From: Brachynemurus nebulosus | Lineage: Eukaryota > Arthropoda > Insecta > Neuroptera > Myrmeleontidae | Direction: 5' to 3' | DNA length: 64,000 nucleotides | Assembly: GCA_035578155.1 (NCBI GenBank) | Contig: JAPWDM010000003.1 | Span: 24,861,916 to 24,925,915, forward strand | In this document: positions 34,762 through 47,965 of the stretch, one piece after another | How positions within the stretch are numbered: the stretch's first letter is position 1 | Layout of the letters: every line of letters begins with the position of its first letter | Notes under the pieces: model-generated | Told to the model about the DNA's origin: nothing | Database searches by the model: none | Seen by the model: only the letters and a program-made list of their open reading frames with translations | Made by a program: the position numbers and the translations under genes

Positions 34762-34765
34762 TTAA

Positions 34766-37700
34766 ATAGGTATCTGGGCTTGAGAGGTAGATAATTTTAA
34801 ACGCTTTAAAGTTTGAAGAGCGATTTGCATTTAATAAATTCGAGAGCGACACATTACTGTTTAATTATTTATTAACTATATCATTCTGTCGAAAACGTAA
34901 AAATCAACTCTTAACTTATAATGTAGTCCCTTTTGCATGGATTATAAATGTTTACGTTTTATTTTGTAAATAAATAAAAGCAACATTTTCCGATTAAAAT
35001 TTGGATAAAAAAGATACAAATTTCATGTCCAAAAATCTGGGATTTCTGGGCCTAGTGGCTGGAATTAAGGAATTTAATGATGCCAGCCTTAGAGGAAACT
35101 ATGTTTAATAAGATTTTGAAAGGAAATTTTTGAATAAAATCATTTTGTTTAACCAATTGTAAAATCCTTTTCAACAAAACGACCAGTGCTTTGTTATCAC
35201 AGTTATATTATTTTATTTTTAATTAAGATTTATATTAATTTAAAATAAAAATATTATCCATTTTTGTTTTAGCAGGATAATTATCGAGATAATACGTTAA
35301 ATGCTATAGTGTAGCCGCCCAATTTACACGTAGTTTAAGTCGTTATATTAATGCCATAATTATTGCGTTTATAACATTAGACATTACGTTAGACTTTAAC
35401 ATTCGTGTGGCCCTAGCATTATACATAGTCGTCATTTCATGGGAATAATATATTATTCAACGAGCTAGTAATGATAGCTATTACTCACAAAGATGAAATT
35501 GCGACACGAGCCGAGCTTGTGAGGCGAGTGTCGTAATGCATCTGAGTGAGTAATAGCCATTGCAAGCGAGTAGAATACGATATTTTTTCTACGACTTTTT
35601 TCCTTTTTGATTTAAATAAAATTGAATATAAATTTTAAATCAAATTTTTAATCTATTTCTAATTTCATTAAAAGTTTGTATAATATTATGTATAAAACGA
35701 TCAAAACAAAACATAAACTACTTTATTTACTTGAACGTTACTAAGCAATATATATTAAATTAAAACTTGATACATACATATATACACAAAACAAAAGCAA
35801 ACCCATCGAATAATGATTAACACTGTGATTTCATTGGTCAAGAGGGTATTGAGTAATGAACATTCCTCCACACCTTTGAATAATGCCTAACTTTCTCAAC
35901 AATTAACGGATATATATAATGAGTGTGTTCTTCAACAGAAGTAGAAAAATAAACTTTTTTAAACATGGTATACATACAATACCTACATATAATATTATGT
36001 ATGTACACATTGTTTGACAGTTACAGTAGATATTGTTAATAAAATATTTTTTTTGTCCTTTGTTTTGATTGAATACACACGTATATCAATCGATTTTGCC
36101 TGGTTCTTTCATCATCAATAAAATTGAAAGGAATATAGAAGAATAAAATACAGGAAACGTCTTTTTGTTACATACGAATGGTTTTTTTTTTTGTAAAAAT
36201 TGAAATTAATATTACATGCTGAAAATAATTTTTTTTTCAGTCAGCTACCCATAAAATAATCATCAAAGATATATATTTTTTTATTAGAGCGTGACGCATT
36301 TCTCTCTCTCGGGAAAAGTTAGATTTTCTTACCTTTTTTTGAAATCGTTCACCTAATTCTTTCTTAGCATTCATAGATTCTACGGAAAATTTTTCGTGAT
36401 TGTGTAAAACCACTAAGACGTTTAAAAAAATACACACAATATTTTTTTTCTCGCTCTTCTAAACTTTCTAAAGCTCTCAAAATTTTTTCTCAAGTGTATC
36501 TCAGTGACCTGCATTACATATAGCTTTTTCAGTAAAATTAATCAAGTTGTTCGAAAGATAAAAGTTATTGTCAGAATTTTTAAAAGTATTTTTTTGTGCT
36601 TGAGCAGTTTATAATTAACGGTTACAAATTGGCTAAATTACCGTATTCAAAGGTTCATTCAAAAGTTTTGAAAAATGACTTTTTTGGTAGGTTTTTTTAC
36701 CTTTATAAGGAGATAAAAAATATTTCTAAATATAGTTCACATCTTTCAAATTCTCAAATTCACTCTTTTCTTCTCACATCAAAAATTTTAACAAAAACTG
36801 TTTTTTGTCGTATAAGAAAAAGAGGTCTACTTCCATGATAATACCCATCCGAAATGTAATCTATAATAAAAATACGTAATATTGCGCAAACAATGTCGGA
36901 TACTTATATAATGTTTCTATTTATAAACAATAGCTTTTCCCGAAAAGTAATTATAAAAAGCTCTATAGCTTTTGAGGAAGACTGACTCGTAGAAGGGTAA
37001 TTTTTTTCCTGAACTTTTTTTATTTAAAAACAAATGATTATAATTTGTATTTGAACCGTTCATTTTGAACAATTCCGTGAATCCATTACCACAATTATAT
37101 ATGTATGTATGTATATTTATTCACACATACTATTTATAGAATTGATTTTCAAAAATAATTAGCTTTAAATCATAGTGCCTAAACCCGTATGTTTATACTA
37201 AATTAGCGTTTATTGACAAATTTTGTTGTAAATGGACTCTGTGTTTACAAATTACAACATATATTTGAATACATGTGTGCATGCACAAATTCTCTATTAT
37301 TAGTTATTCAATTACAAATCCTACTAACTGAAAATGTATTTATTTATCATGACTGTATCTGGTATGAAACTAGCATGGACTAGCGTAAATATTAATTATA
37401 ATGTTAAATTAACATAAATCTATCATAGGTTTTGTGGAGTGAACTTTTGTTTACTTTGGTCAGATTCGTAGAATTAGATTTGTGTATACACTAGCAGTAG
37501 CAGGAGGAGTGCTAAAACAATTAGAATAACATTCACTGATTTGAGCGTTACTTTTATTGTATTACATATTTGTATATAAAAAAAAAACATTATATTTAGC
37601 AATAAACACCGCATTTATGGTACCTAGAGGAACAAAAAATTCGATTCAGCTTTCGACAAGCATTTGATTCACATGTGACACACTACACAAGGAACATCAC

Positions 37701-37838
37701 AGTTTTACATAAGACAAATAATAGTCAAAGATTAACAATTCTAGAAGGAATAGAAATCAGTAAAAATTTGTCTGATTAACTTTTAAACAATTATACAGAT
37801 ATTTACAATTCAATTCTATTTTCCATATTATATTTATC
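34766..37838. other. AT-rich sequence without a recognised gene
   Basis: Only the cruciform repeat at 35455-35575 stands out. Frames at 36237-36838 have no domain signature. Confidence 0.55.
35455..35575. repeat. Imperfect cruciform-type repeat
   Basis: TAGCTATTACTCACAAAGATG is mirrored as GCATCTGAGTGAGTAATAGC about 50 bp later. Between them GACACGAGCCGAGCTTGTGA and GGCGAGTGTCG form a second, inner inverted pair. Such nested stems suggest a small non-autonomous element. Confidence 0.5.
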
Positions 37839-37846
37839 ATTATTTT

Positions 37847-38650
37847 CAGGGCTGGGAACTATTTAAAATGATTTCATTTTAAATATGTATTTAAAATATA
37901 AAATGGCATTTTGCATTTTTTATTTTAAATAAGTTCGTTCAAACCATTTTCCGTTTTGCATTTAAAATGAAAATTTGAATCCATTTTACATTTAAAATGA
38001 AAATGCATGCATACACAAATTTATGTTTGTATTTATGACACTTATGACTCATATTCATCATAGAACTCGAGTTGAACGTAGTCTAACAAATTATAAATAA
38101 AATGTAAGTTGATTCAATTGACTCAAATTTTCTATAATTTGAGTTGCAATGTCACTTAAGTTAAATTTATTACTAGAGCTGCAGTTCTCTCAAGTCAAAC
38201 TTTTCGGACTCAAGTTCTGTGGTATTATCTTTAAGACACGTCGATAAGAAATGTTTTGGTATTTCGAGTAGATGATTTTTATATATGTAATTTAGAAGTC
38301 GCAGTTGTAGCGTAGGTACTCAAGGTTTGAATATATTAAAGCTGAATTAAATTTTACAATATTTTTGAGTAACAATATTTCAAGAGTTAAATTTCGTTTT
38401 CATATCATTCAAACTTTATAAAATTTTCTCAAAGGACTGCCCTTATTTGACTTTAGTACGCTTGACATTTTCCTAACTTTTTTTTATTAATATAAAAATT
38501 TATAGAATAAATTTAAAGTAAAAAAGCATTTTGCATTTTATAATCCATTTTAAATAGCTATTTTCCATTTTCTATTTTAAATATGTTTAGCAAAACCATT
38601 TTCCATTTTCTATTTTAAATGGTTTCTATGAACCATTTTTCCCAACCCTG
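37847..38650. mobile_element. hAT-type non-autonomous element (804 bp)
   Basis: The termini are CAGGGCTGGGAA and, inverted at right, CAGGGTTGGGAA. An exact 8-bp duplication, ATTATTTT, flanks it (37839-37846; 38651-38658). The subterminal regions on both sides are packed with iterations of CATTTTAAAT/CCATTTT, which could be transposase binding sites. No transposase frame remains. Confidence 0.85.
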
Positions 38651-38820
38651 ATTATTTTGTATACGACTGTACTTATGTAGTAATCTAGTTTGATATTTTA
38701 AAAATGTTTTTTGTCCCCCGCTCCCTTTTCTCGAGTAATTTGATATATAATTATATTGATTGATATATACAAACTTATTTTCCCATAACCCTATGTTCGC
38801 CTATCATCCCTATCTCCTAA

Positions 38821-38974
38821 GAGGACCCGCTCTGAAGGGGGGACAATGCGACCATTTGGCCGGGGCGGAATTTTTACAATTGACGACCAAAAAAACAAAA
38901 AAAGGGCGCCACTTTTGCCGGGGTGGAATTTTTTCTTTTTGCCCGGGGCGGCGTAAACGCTAGAGCGGGCGCTG
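38821..38974. mobile_element. Probable hAT-type MITE (GC-rich)
   Basis: The right end, inverted, reads CAGCGCCCGCTCTAGCG; the left end reads GAGGACCCGCTCTGAAG. CTCCTA-type sequence flanks both sides. The internal block GGGGCGGAATTTTT and the right part are shared with 21130-21203, which shows dispersal. The local GC content is far above its surroundings. Confidence 0.55.
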
Positions 38975-39689
38975 CTCCTACTACCAATCCCCCACCAATT
39001 CAATTAGTATATATAAAGCATGTAGTTGGTATAATCTTTACTTTGTTTGAAAATGAACAGTTAAGCTTGAAACAATTGTCATAATAAAAAAATTAACGTG
39101 GTATTTTTTGTTAACAGTAAAATATTTGTTTTATTATTTATAATTAAAATAATGTGAATTTGAAAATTATTAAATAATTAACATTTTTTTTTTTTTTGTA
39201 TTGGTTAGGTGCGCAACAGCTAAGGTCATATGCACAGTTGTAATATAGGTACTAAATTAACATTTAAAATGTTTCCTTGTTAGTAAAAATCCATATCATC
39301 CATATTAGAAAATATGTAAATGTTTTCTTTGCGTGTCGGTTTTATTTTATCCCACCCTTAAACGTATACTGGTGTAAATCTTAAAACGTCTTGTTTGAGT
39401 TGCATATATTCAAAGATAGCTTATAATGTATCTATACGACAAAAATTCAATCTATAATTCTTGTCTGTTTTATTGCTAAAATCGGCCATTGAACTTAATC
39501 ACTGTAATGGTTTTTCACGGATGATAATTAGAGTTGTTTTTGTTGAGTTGCCAGAAATCTGTGTCTTTGAGTTAAGTGAATCTACGTCTGAGCGTGCTGT
39601 ATGTTTCCTGAACTGAAATTTGAAAGTCTCCCAACTTTTATTATTTACTTGGTAGATTAAGTAATTTTTCATATGATAAAATTATCTAA

Positions 39690-40250
39690 GGGCGCGTTTA
39701 TACATCCGATTTTGATTGGATGAAAATCGAAATAAAAATTGTTTAATGATACTTGCGGAATTATACACATGCTATGTTTTTTCTTGATTTTATAAAGGGA
39801 AAATGGCGCTTACATAAAATATCAGCTTATAAGTATTCACAGAAGCTCTCCAATTTTATATGTATACTTAAATCATTATACCTAAACGATAATTATAAAA
39901 TATAAGTATGAAATATTATAAAATATTAACCATAAAGTTGCATTTTCTTTATTTTTTAATCTTATTAAAAATTGAAAAATTAAAAGGTCAATGAAAAAAT
40001 AAATTGCACGCACACTAATCTTTAAAATAATAATAATATACACATGATCTTTTCTAATATTTTCAGTTGGCGCCATTTGATTTTCAAAAAATCGAACTAA
40101 AATAGGATTACAATCTATTTTTATGAAAATCGTTGCAAAATCGAAGGCAATACAATCGCAATTCGATCACCGGTTTACACATACAATTGTCATACGATTT
40201 TCATTCGATTCGATTAACATTCGATTAAAATCGTATGTTTAAACGTAGGG
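39690..40250. mobile_element. PIF/Harbinger-like MITE (561 bp)
   Basis: The left end is GGGCGCGTTTATACATCCGA and the inverted right end CCCTACGTTTAAACATACGA, both followed by TTTT.AT.G blocks. TAA lies on both sides (39687-39689; 40251-40253), matching the 3-bp TWA duplication of PIF/Harbinger. CGATTTT/ATTCGAT motifs are iterated in the right subterminal part. There is no transposase. Confidence 0.55.
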
Positions 40251-41348
40251 TAAGTTTTATAGTTTCTGAAATACCAGATACCAGCTAAAGTTTGCAGACT
40301 CGTTGAATATACTAATTTATGCCATAATCTTAAGTGCCGAAGTGAATCAGCAGTTTATCAAAAGTATCTCTGTACCTAAAAGAATGCTACCGGCATTATG
40401 AGTTCTTGAATTTTAATTTTTTTTTTTGTGGTGTGACAAAGTTGTTCTCCTTTACGGTATATATGTATCTATAATCCGCCAACTTCGAGAAGAAAGTTGA
40501 CTAGCAATAAAATTTTAAAAATTAGGATTGGCTGTTAGTAATAAAGGACAACGAATATGGTAAATCAGATAAATTCATCTTTGTCTAGCTGACCTAATTT
40601 CAAAAGTCGGATTTACATACAAAAAAAAATTTAAGGACAATAAATTTACTATTAAGTGCATATAACTTACACCACAATACTGGACTGTTCTTTGGACGCT
40701 CTTACTTAAATCGTAAAACAAACGATTATTTACCTTTTCATTTTCACATATTTCTAAAACATTTAAAATTAATTCACGTCCTTGGCTATGAATGACTTTG
40801 CTTTTTTTGTTGTTTGGCATGTTAAAGAAAATTAGCAAAATTAAAATAAACTAAAATAATGTTAGCAGAACTACAACAAATACTAAAGAAAACTAAAAAA
40901 ATATAGTTTTCTTTAAATAAATATAGATAAATACTATAAATACTAAAAAAAAAATAATAGTTCCTACTATGGAAAAACTAACAAAAAATAATAATACTAA
41001 AACACAACGAAAAACAGGAACAAAATCAAACACGAGGCGTACGAAATTAAATAAATATTCAAAATAGCTTGATATTCTAATGATTTTCCGGCAAAATGGA
41101 TATATTATGATACTTCAGTAGCAAACAGTTACTGTAGTGACCGTAATTTTAGAGAAGTTAAGAACAATGTAATGGCTGATCATACATGCCCCGTTTTATT
41201 TTTGCTAGTCGATCACATTATCATATTGAAAACCACAATATAAAAAAAAAAAAAAATATCCAACATCCATTCATACCAACAACTCAATTTTATTTTTAGC
41301 TTTATTATTTATGTAAACTGTCTGCATATTATAATTATTTCATCTATA

Positions 41349-42055
41349 GGGGAGACTGGGGCCTGTTGACACAGTTTTTACAGTACTTAGGGTAAGTTTA
41401 CACACTTTCTAAAATGGGAAAAAATAGGGCTAACAACTATAAAAAAAAAAAAAAAACAAATATGCGAATCAGTTTTATTAGCAAAAAAATAACACAAAAC
41501 TTCCAATTCAAATACCAAAAAATATAAAATAACGAAAAATTCAAAGGATCTACAAATCAATTAGGATGAGTCACAGTCAAAATCACTGTTACAGTTCATG
41601 CACATAAAAAAAATTGAATCAGTTTCAATAAACCTACAGTTATCATATGTGTAAACATACCCCATGTGCCTTGTGTAAATTTGCCTCTTCGGCATATTTT
41701 CAACAAAATATAACCTATAAATTTTTTTTAATGAGATTAGCATTTAACAAACTATCTTAAAATAGCCGTAAAAGAACGGCATAACAAGATAATCTATTAT
41801 GAATTGTAAAGATCTAATAGTATAATTACTATTCACGTCAACATAGTAGTGTAAAAATTTACTCATTTCAAATAAAATCTCAAATTCTGCTCTACGTTGT
41901 TTGTTACTAATAGTACTGGTTGCAAACTGATGTACTTGCAAATGGCAGTCTCCGTAACTTGCTTGGCCTGACAAGTGCTGCGCTCCGATCAACGGTTTGT
42001 GAGTTATAAGGATTGTGTAAACTTACCCCTGTACCAAACTTGCCCCGGTCTCCCC
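41349..42055. mobile_element. TA-flanked element with GGGGAGACYGGGG termini (707 bp)
   Basis: The left end is GGGGAGACTGGGGCCTGTTG and the inverted right end GGGGAGACCGGGGCAAGTTT, with TA on both borders (41347-41348; 42056-42057). Its interior is unrelated to 14028-15345 beyond the ends, with motifs such as GTAAGTTTACAC/GTGTAAAC near the two sides. Short reading frames inside show no known domain. Confidence 0.7.
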
Positions 42056-42644
42056 TACTGAAATTTGTTATGAGTTTCGTGTTCAAGTTTACGCATTCAG
42101 TTTTATGGAAAACAAATATGGGAAAGTACAAAATTATGATTTTGTACATACCTTTTTTATCTTACTTACATGTACTCACGTCGGAACTTTAAAAACGATG
42201 TTTAACTACATTCACTAAATATATTGTTCCAGTGTAAAATTGACTTGTAAAATTTTAGTGTCCTTACTGTCAACTTAGATTTGCTATATTATACTCGCAT
42301 ATTTATTAATCCAGTTGCAAAACTAGAATCACGACGGCTAGCTCTGATCGAATAACAATTAAAATAGTATACACTTTCCTTTTCCTATTTTTTGATTAAG
42401 AAAATGATAGCGAATAAAACTATTTTCTATATTTAAATCTGGGTATTATGTTAGAACATATGCATGATCTATATTTTATTACACGCTTGCATATGTGTGA
42501 AAAATAGCGAAATAAAAAAATAAAAAATTTAACAAAAGTGTAATTTGAAACAAAAGAATTTAAATTAAAAATATAATGAATGAAAAATAGGATGGCTTGG
42601 AGTGTTAAAAGTGTTAGGGAATTGGTATGGGAACCGTGTTACAT

Positions 42645-42965
42645 TAAAAATACCCCTGCCGCAGCATCCTGCATAACATAGGGAATTTCCGTTTATAAAA
42701 ATTAGTTTTTCTCGGTAACCAGTTTATATGGAATAATGGTTTAAAAACCTTTTTGATGTGATTTTTTCCCATCTTTCTAATGGTGTAAAAAAATGTGGCA
42801 AAAAATTTTGAACGTGAGAAAATTTTGGCAAAAAACTTATTTTTTCACGAAAAATGCCCAGAAAACCATGTTTTCGGCATCGAACATGTCTGTGCAACGG
42901 TTTGTGACTTTTAACATTTTCACCAAATTTCGTAAAAATAGGACATTTCATTCGACAGTTATGGT
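42645..42965 (+). repeat. Dispersed repeat family A, copy 2
   Basis: It corresponds to 29976-30310 in the same orientation with about 75% identity by eye. The open frames in it are not conserved between the copies, so I do not treat them as genes. Confidence 0.75.
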
Positions 42966-42969
42966 TTTC

Positions 42970-44456
42970 AAGAACGTTTATGGAACGATTCGAGAGTACA
43001 AATTTCTACCATGGTCCCGGGTTCAAGTCGCGTCATTACAGTGACTGTAATAGTTTAAATGTCCCAGTATTATACATAATAGTTTTAGGTACAAAATTAC
43101 ATGTATATTTTCCGCGCTACAAGAAAATATTATAACTAAATGCTAGTCCAGAGATAGTGTCTAATCTATTAAGAATTATGTATACTTAAAGGAAGTGTTA
43201 AAAGGCTCCACAGGGAGAGTAAATTTTAAATTTATAAAAATTCAATTTTTTTTTTACAAAAAAGATGAATTAATTCTTTGTTTCAATTCTACGAAAGATT
43301 AGGCGGTTAGCAATTTTAACAAAAGGTTAAATATTTCGTAATTTTCTATGTGATTTTGTTTATTTTAAAGTTTATTCTGATTGAAAGATTCAAATTTAAA
43401 AAGTTTTAAAAAGTATTATCTAAAGCAAAAACAAATTATCTAAAGAAAAAATATTAAGAACTGAGTTTGGATAATGTGAGCTTTAGGCAAAAATTAATTT
43501 TGAAAAGACAATGCTAGAATACAACCATTTCTACCATAAGAATCCCAATGGAGTTCACTCATAAAAACTTCAAACAATGAATCACATGGCTGAATTAGTC
43601 GAGAGAATTAATCTGCAATGCCAAGAGTCAATTACCAACTGAAAAGTTAACGCTGTGAAATAAACTATAAGCACACCCTTAAACATTAGAAATGAAAGGA
43701 CCAGTAATCTATATTACGTACGAAAGATATTACGTAGACGATAAAAAGAGACAAATATTATAAATAGGATGTAAATTACCAATATATATATTTCTCTTCC
43801 TAAGAGTCCTAGACTTTAAAATTAAAATTGAAGCGTAGTCAGCCATGTTTTGTGTTGCAAATTTGAAAAAATAATGTAAAAATTTTTACTATTTTCACTT
43901 TTTAAATTGCGTTTTTTCTTATATTTTTTTAAAGAAAATATTATGGCAACTAGTTCTGCTTACAAATGTAAAAACCCTATTAGAAAAAAAGCACAAGGAG
44001 TAACATTTCGCCGATAAGATTTTTTTGATATATTTTTGACATATACTAGCCGTCTCTTTAAAAAAAATATTTGTGTATATACATTATATGTTAAATAATA
44101 ATTTAATATTACATATCAAGTATGCAAAGGATGTACAGCATGATAAAGTTCATTTAAGATAAATTGACCACTTTTCTTATGTAAATTCAATAGTAAAATG
44201 TAGTCAACTTATCTAGAATAAATTTCTGCATACATATGTAAACATTTAATTTTGTTGCGGCCACTGTCTAGATATAGCACAACTTTTGCTTCAATAAAAA
44301 AATATTGTTACAAATCCTTTTATAATACTAATATTATAGTCTTTCGTCATTGAATACACCTGATATGCAGCTAGCTACATTGATCCAAAACAACTATTGT
44401 AATTTTGAAAAAATAACCAAATTGCTATGGTTTCATTTATGTGAATTTACAAAAAA
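42970..44456. other. AT-rich sequence without a recognised gene
   Basis: No terminal repeats, tandem arrays or conserved frames were seen between repeat family A and the Helitron-like element. Confidence 0.55.
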
Positions 44457-47064
44457 TCTACTTAATAAATTTGTAACACTGACTGACTGACAGACAACGC
44501 ACAGCCTAAACCGTTGGGTTTAGAAGAATGAAATTTTGCACAGGAGTTCCCTATGTAACGTGAGTGACCACTAAGAACGGAATTTTGAAAATTTGCCCCC
44601 TAAGTGGGTTAAATAGGGAATGCAAATTTTTATGGAAATTCGTTATTTTTGAAGTTAGAAAAATATGTTACTATGACTATTAAAATAATAAAAAACGCCG
44701 TGAGCAGCGGGGCCCCATCACGGTAGTCGAATTTCCCCCTTCATCTTCGGTATTGAATGTTTACAAGCGAAATGTGATTGAAAGTCTACAACCGAATTGT
44801 CATTTTGTTGGTTTCAAAACTGGTGATGAGTGTTCGGCTGATCGAGGCTTTAAAAAAAGGTTTTAAGTATTCAAGGGTTGTATCTCAGTAAATTTCAATT
44901 TTGTGCCGAAAACAGGTAGCAGAAAAAAAACCAACACAATTCGTACGAGGGCATTCCTGCCCATGTTTATCCGCTAATTGCCTTTATGTTTTAGTTTTAA
45001 ATATTAAAAAAGGACCTTAAATAGTAAACTGGAAGGCCTTTATAAAGATATTTTTTCATTCAAAAAAAAAAAAAAAAAAAATAAAAAAATAAAAAATAAA
45101 AAAAATAAAAAAAAAATTATTTCTTCGGTATTGAGTGTCTACAAGCGAAATATAATTGAAACTCCACAAGCGATTTGTAATTTTGGTGATTTCAAAACTG
45201 ATAATGAGTGTCCGGTTGATCGGGGCTTTATAAAAAGATTTTAAGTTTTTAAGGGCTGAATCTCAGTAAATTTCAATTTTGTGCCGATAGAAGTTAACAG
45301 GGAAAAAGCCAAAACAATTCGTACGAGGGCATTTCTATCCATGCTTATCCGCCAATTGCCTTTGTGCTTTACTTTTAAATATTAAAAAAGGAACTTAAAT
45401 AGTAAACTGGAAGGCTTTTATGAAGATATTTTTTCTTTCCAAAAAAATCCAAAATTTCTATTTTATAAATAATAAAAATCCAAAATTCCTAAATAATAAT
45501 TAAATAAATAAATAAACAGTGACTTTAATAACATTTGCAAATTACTTAATATGTATGTATTTCATTTGTTAAAAAATTGTATTCACTTTTTTTTAAATTT
45601 TTTAAAATTACTATTCGCCTACTTGTATTTAGAATAAACATAATGCTTTTAAAACACATTTAACAATAGCATTCAATTCCGATGTAAAAATGGGAGAAGT
45701 GGGGGGAAAAGTGATGTGGACTCCCTACAAGGTACTAGCTGGATACTAACTGAATACACGTACAAAATTTCAGCCCTCTAGGTTTCCTTATGGAGTCTCT
45801 AGACGTGTTAGAAAACAAGCAAAAAAATTAAGGAAATATTGGCGTAAAAATCGTGGGGGTAAGGGTTAAAAGTTGAAACCTCCAAAAAACAGTGTCTGGC
45901 TATTAGCTTAACCTGTACACCAAATTTCAGCCCTCTAGGTTTATTTGGGGAGATTTTGACCCGAACGAAACTGTTAAAAAACAAGAAAAATCATGTTCTT
46001 TTGGGTATAAAAATGGTGGGGGTAGGGGTTAAAAGTCGAGACCCCCAAAAGGCACCCCCTTGATACTAACTCAATCCGAATAGAAAATCTCAGCCCTCTA
46101 GGTTTATTCGGGTGACCTGTGCGAGTGGTACAAACTTCGAAAACGTCGAAAATGCATGAAATTGTAGCTTAAAAATGAGGGGGGTGGGGGTAAAATATTA
46201 AAACCTCCAAAAAGCACAACCTAGGTACGAACTTTATCAACACACCAAATTTCAACCCTCTACGTTAATTCTGGGGGGCTGGGGGCCTGTTAGATCCAGC
46301 GAAAATCGTTTTTCCCCCCTCTACTCCCACCATATCATCCTAGGAAGCTGAATTTTGGATATGTTGTAGATAATTGACCGAAACATTATTTAAAACCGAT
46401 TTGGAAAAGTTTTATTGCTTTTCCGCCCCCCACCACCCCCTTAAAGGTCGGGTCCGAAAAAAAATTTGCCCAAAATTTGACCCCACTTTGATAGTATTGT
46501 TGTGCATCGGAATAAGCCCCACTTACCAAATTTCATCTCTTAACTTCCATAGGGGGGCCCTACACATATTAAAAGGTTGCGGGAAAATATATATATATAT
46601 ATATATATATATCAGACATCTTTTTTTTTTACATAATCGTGTTCTACGGGTCCGAAAACGGATAGCGCCCCTGGTCTCGCCTCTCGCAGCTCTTATCGTA
46701 TAGACTGTATAAGTCTAATTTTTCGGAGAAAATTCGACTAAAAATATCTTATTTAATGAATCTTTAACTTTGACTGACAGACAACGCACAACCTAAACTG
46801 CTGGGTTTAGAAGGACGAAATTAAGCACAGGAGTTATGAAAAAAGGCGTTTAGGCTTCTATTTATAAATAAAAGTCTGTTTCTGGAAATTTATTCCCTAA
46901 GGAGTTAAAACAGAAAATGAAAGTTCATATGGGAAGTTCGTCATTTTTAAAGTTAGAAACGTGGATATTGATTTAGGCTTTTGAAAAACATTAAAAGTGA
47001 GCAAAAAGTGAATACCTAATAAAAAGATGTTGTCGATGGGAAATCCCATCGGGCATACGGCTAG
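44457..47064 (+). mobile_element. Helitron-like element(s), interrupted by a HINE copy
   Basis: The left end reads TCTACTTAATAAATTTG after an A. The right end has a perfect hairpin, GATGGG-AAAT-CCCATC, then GGGCATACGGCTAG before T, which is the classic Helitron 3' layout (hairpin about 10 nt before CTRR-T). The block starting GACTGACAGACAACGCAC occurs twice, at about 44485 and again at 46772 after the HINE. So either two Helitron copies were in tandem or one carried an internal repeat. A third related 5' block lies at 23939-24060. No protein is encoded. Confidence 0.6.
44691..46744 (-). mobile_element. HINE/DINE-1-like Helentron element, mosaic copy
   Basis: It begins AAAAACGCCGTGAGCAGCGG and ends AAAATTCGACTAAAAA. 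After about 370 bp of normal 3' block it runs into a 60-bp A-rich tract (about 45060-45120), and then the 3' block starts again at CTTCGGTATTGAGTG and continues to the 5' terminus. The second start resembles the 18216 copy, while the first part and the internal units resemble the 10316 copy. The (TA)n tract is at 46585-46612. It therefore looks like a recombinant or a template switch between family members. Confidence 0.7.
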
Positions 47065-47416
47065 TAAATTTATAATTTTCTAAAAAAATATGTGGCTACA
47101 AAAATAAAACTATACACTCGATATGTCAAAAAGATTAAACTTATTTTCTAGTTTTATTTTAGTAATATAAGGCTCACGCATTCATTTAATGTTTTAATTC
47201 AAATGGTAACATTGAGTACCATTCTAATCTTCCCCCCCTTCCAAAAAAAAATCGTTTAAATCAATCATACCTCCACGGATTATGTGTTTAAAGAGCGCGT
47301 GTCGGTAGAGCACAAGTAAATACGGTGTTTCAAGAGCGAATAAGAATCATAAAACTATACACAATAAAATAAACTGATTAGGTACTATATGGTACTGTAT
47401 GGAATCAGATACTATA

Positions 47417-47965
47417 CAGTGCCGTCCCAAAAATGATATTGTCATTCTGTGATTTTCAATTTGTTAACAAAATCTCAGATCGTTCATAGTAACTGAAAAT
47501 AAGTTTTTCAATTATATCTTTGGTGAAACATTACGAATTTTTCAATTTTCTTTCAAATTTGGACACTTTCGGTGAAAATAGCATTAAGTTAATGGTGACC
47601 TTAAAAAGAAATTTTTTCTGTAAATGTTTCCAGGAAAGTATATATTTTTCAATTGAAATCGGTGCAGAACAATTTATTTCATATTTCAAATTTAGGCAAT
47701 AATCTCTGAATTTATAAATGTTATATAGGTAAATCCTTAAAATCACTGTTCCTCTGGCTGTACGAGCTGACATTGAAAATTAGACGTTAAAATACAACTA
47801 AGGTTTACATGATTAATATAAAGCTATTAAATATAAGTAAATTATTACTTATTCAATTAGTAAAATAACTAACTAGATAAAAAACTAGAATTTTCATTCA
47901 AAATTTAAATTTTGTTAACAAATTGAAAATCACAGAATGACAATATCATTTTTGGGACGGCACTG
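47417..47965. mobile_element. Mariner-type MITE (549 bp) with nearly perfect long TIRs
   Basis: The ends are inverted copies of CAGTGCCGTCCCAAAAATGA and remain almost identical for about 58 bp through GTGATTTTCAATTTG and TTAACAAAAT. TA flanks at 47415-47416 and 47966-47967. The near-identity of the TIRs suggests a recent insertion. Short frames inside are not supported. Confidence 0.85.

Noticed and set aside
41561..42149. Small minus-strand open frames as genes
   Set aside because: They lie within a TA-flanked non-autonomous element and show no domain signature.
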